Below are positions 1-8,651 of a stretch of DNA of 64,000 nt, one piece after another. This DNA comes from Pseudozyma flocculosa PF-1 (lineage: Eukaryota > Basidiomycota > Ustilaginomycetes > Ustilaginales > Ustilaginaceae). The notes beneath the pieces were generated by a model, which was not told where the DNA came from, made no database searches, and saw nothing but the letters and a program-made list of their open reading frames with translations. Every line of letters begins with the position of its first letter. The stretch's first letter is position 1. Location: the NCBI RefSeq assembly GCF_000417875.1, contig NW_006920893.1, forward strand, positions 223,955 to 287,954. Reading direction: 5' to 3'. The translations under genes were made by a program, and so were the position numbers.

Positions 1-794
1 CGACGGCGCGCAGCGTGTGGGCGTAGGCGGTGCGGCGGATGGTGTCGCCCTCCTTTTTGAGGAGGCCCGTGGCCGGGTCGACAAAGATGTCGGACCAGGC
101 CCGGTCGTCGTACATGAACTGGCCAAACAGGACCAGGCGGCGCGCCAGCTCCTTTGACACGGTCGTCTGCTCGGCCAGGTGGACGCTGGGCATGACGAGG
201 CGCTTCCACGGCAGCCGGCCCCAGCGGCGGTGCGCCTCTTGGAGGCCGCGCAGCTCGCCGGGCACGCCGACCGAGAGGCCGCCGAAGCGCGCCTGGTCCA
301 TGCGGCCCTCGTACATGGTCGTGTTGGCGGCGGCGGGTCCCGTCTCGCGGAAGTCGATTGACGTGTAGCTGGCGCACCGACCGCGGGCCGACGTGCCGTC
401 GTCGCGATGCCCGGCGCTCGTGGTCCCCTTTGCGTCGTTGCACCCGGTCGGATCGCGGACGAGCATGAATCCGCCTCCTCCGATGCCGGAGCTAAACATG
501 TTGAGCACGCCCGTGCAGAGGGTGGCGGCGACGGCGGCATCGACGGCCGAGCCGCCGTCGCGGAGCGCGTCGACGCCGATGCGGCTGCACACGACGTTTT
601 CGGCCGCCACGGCGCCGCGCCTTCCCTTTGCGAGGAAGGCCGGGTGCAGGCGGCCGCGCTGGTCGGAGCCCGGCGGAAAGTGCGAGGGCGGTGCGTCGCG
701 GAACTCGTTGGAGATCTGGCGCAGCACGAGCGAGACGAGGATGGCGCTGAAAAAGATGGAACCGAGGATGAGGACCGTCGACTTGCGCTTGCTC

Positions 795-825
<31 letters not shown>

Positions 826-925
826 TGAGGTGAGGGGTGCCGGTGCGGGAGCGCGGGCGTGGAGTCGGCGAGGCGGGGGTGATGAGCGGCGTCGTCTCGT
901 CGCCGCGGCTGGCTTGGGTCGCCAT
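1..925 (-). CDS. GGT: Gamma-glutamyltransferase, N-terminal half (runs off window)
   Basis: The frame is open from the ATG at 925 to base 1 (308 codons), so this is the 5' part of a gene whose usual protein is around 600 residues. After a Ser/Thr/Pro-rich cytosolic start with a run of nine glycines (about residues 35-43) comes one hydrophobic anchor (STVLILGSIFFSAILVSLVL), as expected of a type II membrane enzyme. The ectodomain has hallmark family motifs: GAVAAENVVCSRIGVDALRDGG, GSAVDAAVAATLCTGV, SSGIGGGGFMLVR, DFRETGPAA and SVGVPGELRGLQEAHRRWGRLPW. The enzyme cleaves gamma-glutamyl bonds of glutathione at the vacuolar or cell surface. The catalytic Thr of the small subunit lies outside the window. 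No intron is seen in this part. Family assignment is firm; localisation is inferred. Confidence 0.93.
796..827. repeat. GCC trinucleotide tract (polyglycine codons)
   Basis: A run of GCC/GCCG triplets that reads as polyglycine on the minus strand, just before the membrane anchor of the gamma-glutamyltransferase. It is likely length-variable between strains. Confidence 0.8.
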
Positions 926-1848
926 GATGGGCTGGGCTCAAAGCGGCGCGAAGAAGCGTCGACGGCGGTCGGGATGATGCCGGCCCAAAGGGGAAGGGGG
1001 AATATGGACGAAAAGACTTGGATGAGAAGACAAGGCAGGGAGGAAGGATCACCATGCGAAGACAACGACGACGACGACGACGACGGCCGAACGTCTTCGA
1101 CCCTGGCTGCATCCGCCGCGGCAAAGGGGCCACGGGATTTGCCGGCGCGCGCCTTGTCTATCTCCGGCTCGACGGATCGGTCGGCAAGCAGCCGGCGTAC
1201 GAGGCCTGGCCGTCGAAACCTCGGTCTCGTTGCCCGGCACGGCGTGGCTTGCAAAGTCGGACAGGACCCGACGGTGACCCCTTCCAGCATCGTCGGAATG
1301 GCCCCGAGCACAGCAGCGCACGGCCTGGCAGTCTGTCGATCTCAGCCTTGCGAGCCCATCGGCTGGTCGCCGACACCATTATGGGGGGCCGCTTCGGAAC
1401 AGGCCGACGGCGGCGGCAGCGGATCGTCGTCATTAAACCAAACGCAGCCGCCTGCACGCCTGCCTCGCCCAAGACGGACGTGCGCCTGCAAAGGCCGGTC
1501 ATGTTGGATGGCCGCCTTGCCGTCCGGCGTCGGTGTGGAGGGACTGGCCTGCCCATCGGGCTGCCTTGAAAGTTGACTGGATCGGTGATGGAATCGCTCG
1601 GACCCCTTCTAGGACGAGGGCCGGTCCTGGCCTGGAAGGCAGGCGGCGAGCGATGGAACGACGTCAACGGCGGCCCCGGCCAATCTTCGCGGACCTCCGC
1701 TCCGCCCCGGCTCGCTCGCTCACTCCCTCACTCGCGTTGGCACCACCTTGCTTCCGCCCTCCTTTCCCCTCGTCATCCTCGCACGCAGCGCAGCTTCCAC
1801 TTCCATCCCCGTCCCGCATCCACACCCGCGCATCCCCGTCGCCTCACC
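926..1848. other. Intergenic region between divergent genes
   Basis: This separates the start of gamma-glutamyltransferase (-) from the start of the small membrane protein (+), so it should hold both promoters. The last 150 bases before 1849 are a C/T-rich stretch typical of fungal 5' leaders. The open frames across it have no family resemblance and no consistent codon style. I see no TATA box or RNA gene. Confidence 0.5.
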
Positions 1849-2942
1849 ATGTCGCTCCTCTTCCGCACCGCGCCCATCGCCGCGCGCACCACGGCGCTGC
1901 GCTCGTCGTACTCCAGCGTCGCAGGTACCGCCGCATCGGTCGGCTCCTCGGCCGCCGGGCAGGTGGCCAAGTCGACGGCATCCGAAGCCGCCACGGCCGC
2001 ACGCTCCACCGCCTCTGAAGCCACCACCGCCGCGCGCGCACACGCAAAGGAGGCAAAGGCCGACGTCAAGTCCGCCGCTGCCTCCGTCACACCCTCGGCT
2101 CCCATCGTCGTCGGACGACCCACGGTCCGAAGGCCCGTCGTGAGTTGAAGTGGCACAGCATCCCGGACGCACGCCGTAAGGTCCAGAGTCTGGCGCTTGA
2201 CGTCCACTGACACTACTGCATTTCTTTGGATGGGTGTTTCGGTCGCGCAAACACAACGACAGGCCTCGGTCCGCGGCGGCCTGCTCGGATTCCTCCTCGG
2301 ATTCGGCCTCGCTTCGGCATACGGCTACTACTACCTCCTCAAAGAGTACAACGCCGCCTCCAACCTCATGCTCGCCAGCGTAGAGGAGCTCCAGGGAAGC
2401 ACTGAAAAGGTGAGCCGGCCCCTCTCCCTGTCCCCGTCCCCGTCCCTCCTCTGCCCACGCCAGACCTCGTCTGACCCCGCGACGCGACTCGATCCGCTCC
2501 TCGACCAACCTTGCCCTACTCTGCTCTGCTCTGACGTGCTCTGGTGCGCGGACACAACAGATCACGAGCCACCTGGCGCGTCTCAACAAGCTCGAGGCCG
2601 ACATCAAGGCCCTCTCCAACTCGTCGGTCACGCGCGCCGACGCCGACAAGTCGCGCGTCGAAATCAAAAAGATTGTCGATGGCCTCCACTCCGAGGTCGA
2701 GGACATCCGAAAGAGGGTCATCGGTATGTCTGTGGCCCCCCGTCTTCTTCTTCCTTGTCGCCTCGTGCCGTCGTCGTGCTGCCCCTTTGATGCTGGGATA
2801 CGGAAGGCAAGGACGGGAAATGCTGATTCCCTTCCTGACCCCCCTTGTGCCCCCCCACTTTGATTCTCTTCTTGTTTCGCCCTTCTCCGCCCCGCCTCAC
2901 CCCCCTTCAGACCTGCCGAGACCTACCAAGTACATGCAGTAG
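1849..2942 (+). CDS. Small mitochondrial-type single-pass membrane protein, 4 exons
   Basis: Exons 1849-2139, 2263-2409, 2561-2723 and 2911-2942 join in phase to a 210-residue protein. The N-terminus (MSLLFRTAPIAARTTALRSS) is basic, hydroxylated and free of acids, like a mitochondrial presequence. Residues about 35-75 are an Ala/Ser/Glu repeat built on TASEA and TAAR units that should form an amphipathic helix. Exon 2 opens with one glycine-rich membrane span (GGLLGFLLGFGLASAYGYYYLL, about residues 102-123). The rest is a probable coiled coil (LNKLEADIKALSNS, KKIVDGLHSEVEDIRKRV) ending LPRPTKYMQ. I do not recognise a named family; it resembles a conserved fungal inner-membrane or MICOS-like accessory protein in shape only. 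The donors (GTGAGT, GTGAGC, GTATGT) and CAG acceptors are good. Confidence 0.75.
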
Positions 2943-3221
2943 GATCGAGGTGGTCTAGAAGCGGCAGCAGCGTTGGAGCAGGACCCAACGACCGAAACAC
3001 GGAACCCGCGCGACTGTTTTCGAGATCCCATCTCCCGCGTCTTCCGTCGACGGGCGATGCGATGCGGTGCGGCACGCCTCCCAGCCAGCCAGCCAATCGA
3101 CACTGCGATTTCCATCTCCATCACGAGCCTGGACTCGATATAGACGACGCTGAAACGCACGCTTGCACGTCACGGTGCACTCTTGACTCGCGCGCGCAAC
3201 GTTGGCCCCGCCTCGCCTCGG

Positions 3222-5583
3222 TCAGAAGACGACGACACCGACCACCGAACCGTCCCTGCCCACTTCGAGCACCAGTCCTGGCCTCGCGACCAGCTCGGTG
3301 CTCAGGTCCAGCTTAACGAGCGAGTCCCTCTCGTGCTGCCCCGTCCCCGTCCTCTGCCCCTGGCCCATCGCCGCGACCCCATGCACTGCATCGTTCCCTC
3401 GGTCGCGGTACGACGCGTCGAACGATCCAAACGTGCCCATCACTCCCCCTCCCCCTGCCCCTGCCCCTCCGCTCACCGCCAGTCCCGCGCCGCCGCCGCC
3501 GACATTGCTTCCGACGCTACCGCCAATCGTATCGTCGCCGACCATGCCACCACCGCCAGCGATGCCGCGGTGGAGCTGACCTTCCAGCCCGCCGTTGAAC
3601 TCGGCGCACGTGCCCCGATCCAGCTCCATGCTCGGTCCGTCCACCGCGTCGTCGACCGCTGAAGCTCCGCCCTGGCGACTCGCGTTCGTCGCTGCTGCCT
3701 TGGTTGGCGACGACGAAGTGGAAGCGGAAGCGGGTTTGATCCTGGCTGGCGCGGCTGTCGTCGCTCCTGGCTTGAAGTCGTCTTCGAAGCCATAGAGCAC
3801 CTTTGTCGTCGTCGTCGTCGTTGCGGACGCTGACGCCGTGGTCTCGGCAGCTCCGCCGCCACCCTTCTGCTTGCCCGCCTTGGCTTCTTTCGCATCCTCG
3901 CTGGACTCGTTCCTCTGCACCTCGACAACCTTCCAGGGACACCGGTTGTACCGCTGGAAGAGCGCATCGCCCGCCACGTTCGTGTGGCACACAACCTTTT
4001 CCAGCCGCGCCTGGCCCGTCGTGGTCGCCAGGTGGGCGGCCTCGATCGAGCTGGCCACGTCGGCTCGGCTCGAGAAGAGGAGGTCGATGCCGAGGTCAAA
4101 GTAGTTGTAGAAGAACGGCGAGTCTGCGGGGCGAGCCAAAGAGGTGAGCTGGATGTCAGCCCTCGTTCGGCACCAGGATCTCTCGTCGTGGGCCCTCACG
4201 CTACGCACCGCCGTCCGACGAGCCATCTTGGGCATCGTCCGTAGCGCCCATCGCATCGCCGTCGAGGTCGTCGGGCGGGAAGGAAATCGCTTCGGCACCG
4301 CCGCTACCCCGACCGCCGGCGTGGATCCTCATGCGGTCATCCTCCTTGTAGAAGACGCGCTGCGGTGCGCCGAGGTCGCACACGGCGTCCTGGGGCGTCG
4401 TCACGCCGAGGAGCAGTTCGACGACAGTCGACGCGACGTGCGCCGCTGCGGAAGAGCCGTTGCCGCCTTGCAGCTTGGTGGATGCGGGCGGGAGTGGCGA
4501 GGCGGTGCGGGATGCCGAGCCGCGGGCAAAGTGCAGCGTCATGCCCCGGTGCGGCTCGATGACGGCCTCGAGCAGAGATGGAGCCCGGACGTGGATCGCC
4601 TCGGGATCCAGGGCGGCTCGGTCGGCCTCGGAAAGCGATCCTGCGCCCGGATCGGAAAAGGTGGGCGACAGTGCTCCGCCCCTGGTCCTGCCAGATGACG
4701 GTGAGGCGAGGCCGGCGTGAACCGCCTGGTGGAGCGCAAACGGCGACAGGATGACTTCTTCCGGTTGCGCAGGGCTCGAGCCGTTGAAGACGTAGATTGT
4801 CGAGACCGGGTGGTGCTTGTCTGCGATCCAAACAGATTGGTGTGCAAGAGTGAGCTCGAGATGCCGTCAGCGGTGCGTCTTGTATGGAGGCCGAGGTGGC
4901 GCTCAAGGACAGAATCTCCCATCTGTGGCTAGCTCACCGATCTCGCCCTCCCTACCGCCGGCACCGTGCGGCTTCTTGACAAAGGCAAACGCCACACCTG
5001 GATAGCCCAGCACAAACTCGTCGACATCCTCCTTGGCTGCGGCCTGTGCAGTGGCGGCTGGTCTTGCAAGCTCGGCAAGGTACGGGTTGGAGCGCTTTTG
5101 GGTCCAGCCGGGATAGGTGGGGCCGAGGAGCTGTTGGAGGGCCGACCTGGTCAGCGTGCTTGGCGCGCCACCGCCCGTCCCAGCCGCAGAGGCGTAGATG
5201 GTCCTGCCATTGTACACGACGCTGACGGGGCGATCTGCGGGGTCTGGCTCTGCGACGTTTGGTGCGAGGCGGTCGAGTGTGATGACGACGAGGCGTTGGG
5301 TGACGCCGCTGAAGATGAGGTTGAGGTAGGGCTCGACCGAGACGACGATGGGAGAGAGGCGCGGGGAGTGCTGGTCGAATGCGATGTTGACGTGAGGGAA
5401 GAGGCTGTGGTGGGAGCGGAGGTAGTCGATGGTGTGCCAGAGCGAGAGTCCGAGCTTGAACGGGCCCAGAGAGACGGATGGACGCAGGGCAAGGGTGAGG
5501 CGCGGGCCGGATGGCGCGACGAGGGGCGAGGAGCGGCCGCGGAAGCTCGACTGGGCCGAGTGGGGCGGGATGGGACTCGACAT
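3222..5583 (-). CDS. PHAF1 / UPF0183 family protein
   Basis: Exons 5583-4938, 4820-4209 and 4123-3222 join in phase 1 at both junctions to 719 residues. The UPF0183 (PHAF1, C16orf70) core is split over all three exons. Exon 1 has the SLGPFKLGLSLWHTIDYLR start, VVSVEPYLNLIFSGVTQRL and YPGWTQKRSNPYL. Exon 2 has VVELLLGVTTPQDAVCDLG and PQRVFYKEDDRMRIH. Exon 3 has SPFFYNYFDLGIDLLFSS, EKVVCHTNVAGDALFQRYNRCPWKV and a late GLVLEVGRDGSVVGVVVF end. Animal PHAF1 acts with BCAS3 at autophagosome assembly sites; in fungi the role is inferred. Long Ala/Gly/Ser/Thr inserts (residues about 455-640) make this protein much larger than the roughly 420-residue animal form. The splice model is my own; the first intron uses a GCAG acceptor that restores EIDKHHPVSTIYVFNG. 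Confidence 0.85.
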
Positions 5584-6147
5584 GGCGGTGGCGGCAGCGA
5601 CAGCCGTTGGAGGGAGAGAGATTGGTGAGTGAAAAGCGGTGGCGTTGAGCCAGGCTGGCAGGGTCAGACGAGGGTATCCCCGCGCGGATCAGTCGGTGTG
5701 CTTGGGCTGGGTAGTCGTCGACGAGGGCTGCGGCAGCGGCTGAGGCTAGAAACACGGCAGTCGCGTTGCTGCTGTCTGGCTTGGATGGGCAAGGAGTGGT
5801 GATCTCGAATGCAGGCAGGCCGATGAGGTCGAGGAGGGGAAAGGAGGAGGAGGGCCAACCTCCCCCCCCTGACTCTGGCTCCCCCAACCCACCTGGCCTG
5901 CTGGCTAAGCTTGACCCTGCCAGATAGACCCTGCCAGAGAGAGCCCTTCAGGGTCCACGACCGCCCAGCCGGCTGCACGTCAGGCAGCTCAAAGCACGCC
6001 CTCGCCTGAACCGTGCATCGCCTGCGCCGCCGAAAACATCAACACCACCTTCTCTCCACACCACCACCATCTTCGCCTTAGTCGCGACCACTACCACCAC
6101 CACTAGACAGCCACCAAGCACCGTCAGGCTACAGGCAGGACAGCACG
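5584..6147. other. Divergent intergenic region, PHAF1 (-) / APC11 (+)
   Basis: It holds two opposing promoters. The APC11 side (about 6000-6110) is a CCA/CCACCACC-rich leader. An open minus-strand frame upstream of 5583 has no family match. No TATA box or RNA gene is seen. Confidence 0.5.
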
Positions 6148-6763
6148 ATGAAGGTCAAGGTCAAGCAGTGGAACGCCGTGGCCTACTGGCGTGAGTCTCC
6201 CTCCCGTCCCGCCCGTCCGGGCTCCTTTTCTTTCGCCACCGACTGACTGACAGCCCATCGATGCTTGCATACTACTTCCGCCAGTCTGGGACGTGCGGGA
6301 TCCGGACGACATCTGCGGCATCTGCCAGAGCAACTTTGATGGCGTCTGCGGATCCTGCAAGGAGCCCGGCGATGGCTGCCCACTGCGTGAGCATCCCCTC
6401 TGCTCCCCTCCTCATCTGGCTCCGAATAGCGCTCGAGTGGATCTGCGACGCACGGCTCGGCTGATATCTGACCACACCCCGAGCAGTCTTTGGCAAGTGC
6501 TCGCACGAGTTTCACCTGCACTGCATCATGAAGTGGCTCCAGGACAACGAGGGCTGTCCCTCGTGCCGCCGACCATGGGGTGAGTAGCCCCCCGCCCGGC
6601 CTGCCTGCTCAGATGGCCTAAACAGTCGTAACCGGCCTTGGGCTGACCCGCTTTTTCTTTCCTCTTTCTCACTCCATATACCACCCCTACCACCCGCGCA
6701 GAGGAGGTCGAGGGCTCTACCATCACGGCCTCGGAAGCGCCTGCGACCCAGACCGCCGCCTAG
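6148..6763 (+). CDS. APC11: Anaphase-promoting complex RING subunit APC11
   Basis: Four exons (6148-6190, 6285-6386, 6487-6579, 6702-6763), all with phase-1 junctions, give 99 residues. The protein starts [17 protein letters not shown], as in all APC11 proteins. It carries the RING-H2 ligands [39 protein letters not shown] and [11 protein letters not shown]11 pairs with the APC2 cullin and recruits the E2 to ubiquitinate cyclins and securin. The tail after the RING ([20 protein letters not shown]) is about 15 residues longer than in human APC11. Introns are 94, 100 and 122 bases with GTGAGT/GTGAGC donors. Identity is very secure. Confidence 0.96.
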
Positions 6764-7215
6764 CATCGCGTCACCCCTGCGCTCCCCTCCCCCCGGCCTT
6801 TTCCGGCCTCGCCTCGCGCCGCTGTACTTGTAAGATCCGCCGTGTACCACCAAACCCGCATAATTCAACGCCCGCTCGCACCCTGTCGCCACTCCCTTTG
6901 ACGAGAGACAGGCAGCATGCCGTCCCTAGCCACGCCTCTTGCAGATGCTGCCCGCTCGCAGAGGAATGGCGCCGAGAGAACTCAAGCAGGCCAGGCAGCT
7001 GCTCCAAGGGCAGATAGAGGCCGTTTCCCGGCCTAGTCTCCTGGTCAGTTTGCCCCCACTGCGTCCTCGATGCATCAACTGCTGGTCTTGTCGAGATCGC
7101 ACACTGCCCCTTGCTCAATTTGCTTTGCATTGTCATGTCAGTCGGTCACGCTACGACCACGCGGCGACACACCGCTCAGCATCCACCACGCCTGGCGGTG
7201 CTCCAAATAAGAATA
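6764..7215. other. Convergent intergenic region
   Basis: It contains the 3' ends of APC11 (+) and GPI11 (-). The start of the region is C-rich. I see no gene or clear terminator signal. Confidence 0.4.
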
Positions 7216-8284
7216 TCACTGGCGCCACGCCCACACAGCCGTGAGGGTGTTTCCCGCCATCAGCCCGGCAACGGCGGCGGCGATGCAGGGGAGGGGGAAC
7301 GTCTGCCACTGCCGCTCCCAGTCGAGCGCGAGCGCGGCCGTGCCCAGCGTGGCGGCGGTGCTGAGCACGGTCACGGCAGGAACCACGAGCGGCAGGATGG
7401 CGGGGTGGTGCGCGATGTCGAGCGTGACAAGCTGCGTCCACAGCAGGTGTTGTTCTCCACCCTGCCCCGATGCGCTCGGGGCGGAAGTGATGCCATTCCT
7501 TGGCGTCGCAGAGGAAGATGGCGACGGCAACGAGAGGAACGGCACGCCCAGCACGTGGACGAGCGGCAGGCCTACGAGCAGCGCCAGGTAGCACGAAAGC
7601 AGCGTGGTGCTCTTGAGGGCCGACACTGGCGCGCCAAAGAGGATGACGACCACGTTGAAGAAGACGACGAGCAGCGGCAGCGAAAAGATGGACAGTGCCA
7701 CGTCCTGGTGCGACGTTGGGCAGAACGGTAGACGGAGCAAATGCGAGGGGTGAGCATGTGGAAAGAAAGGGCAAGATGGCCGCGCGCCGGAAAGAGACAC
7801 ACACCTCGACGTCCCTTTTGCCGATGCGCTCGTCGCCAGGCTGACCGTCGGCGGCAGCAGCAGCCTTGATCTTTGACGACGATGCAGAGGCAGCGACTTG
7901 TTTCTCGGTTGGGGCAGGCTGCTGCTGGGTGGCTGCGCGGCACCACCTTGCGATGCGGGTGCACCACCAGCCCTGGACGACAAAGACGGCGACGAGGGCC
8001 TTCCAGGCTGCAGTGACGAGGACGGCGCCGTCCGTGGCAGCGAGCCTTGCGGCGTACTTGGAGGCTATCTCGGTGTCGGCGCTCTGTGCGTGTGGCGGGT
8101 CTGCGAGGAGCGGAGATGCGATAAAGAAGGCGGTTGCGAGCAGAAAGACGGGCTGGAGGGCGAGGATGATGGTGAGGTTGAGTCGGTTGGGTACGCGTGG
8201 CGTGGATCGGGTTGCGGCGGCAGAGCTAGGGGGCATTGCGCCAGCACCTGAAGGCGGAGGGATGCGTCGAGCGTGGCGAGCCAT
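7216..8284 (-). CDS. GPI11: GPI ethanolamine-phosphate transferase subunit, PIG-F/Gpi11 family
   Basis: Exons 8284-7805 and 7704-7216 (phase 0, donor GTGTGT, acceptor CAG) give 322 residues. Six or so hydrophobic segments are visible, for example LTIILALQPVFLLATAFFIA, AVLVTAAWKALVAVFVVQGW, IFSLPLLVVFFNVVVILFGA and LLSCYLALLVGLPLVHVLGV. The end has the PIG-F signature TLGTAALALDWERQWQTFPLP followed by AAVAGLMAGNTL. PIG-F partners the PIG-O/Gpi13 and PIG-G/Gpi7 enzymes that add ethanolamine phosphate to GPI anchors in the ER. A Gln/Ala/Lys-rich loop sits between spans 2 and 3 (residues about 115-160). The start at 8284 was chosen for its ACCATGG context; an in-frame ATG at 8410 would add 42 low-complexity residues. 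Confidence 0.85.
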
Positions 8285-8651
8285 GGTTGCGGATGCGTGC
8301 GGCGGTGGTGGTGGTGGTGGTCGAGAAGAAGAAGAAGAAGAACGAGGACAAGGCGGGCTGCCGGTTGGCTGCTGCCCGTTGGGCCGTGCGCCGTTTGCGT
8401 GTGTTTTCACAGCGCCTCCACACGCGCGGGGGCCGTTGGCTGAGTTTGGCTGAGCCCTTTTGGCCGCCTCCTCGCTCCTCTCGCTCCTCTCTCTCGCCTT
8501 GCCTCTCTCGCCTTCCTTCCTTCCCTCTCTTTCCTCTGCATCCCCGGCGTCGCTCCCGCTTCAACCATCGACCCGCCACGCCATCGGCAACGCAGCGCGA
8601 GGTCCGGGCTTCTGATGCCAGCCTAACCGGCATCCTCGCGCCGCCTTGACC
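8285..8651. other. Bidirectional promoter region GPI11 / unknown gene
   Basis: 367 bases between two divergent starts. It includes GGT and GAA trinucleotide runs (about 8303-8343) and a strongly C/T-rich stretch (8465-8540) that is probably the leader of the plus-strand gene. Confidence 0.5.

Noticed and set aside
407..1576. 389-codon plus-strand frame
   Set aside because: It overlaps the gamma-glutamyltransferase on the other strand, starts on a weak codon and is low complexity.
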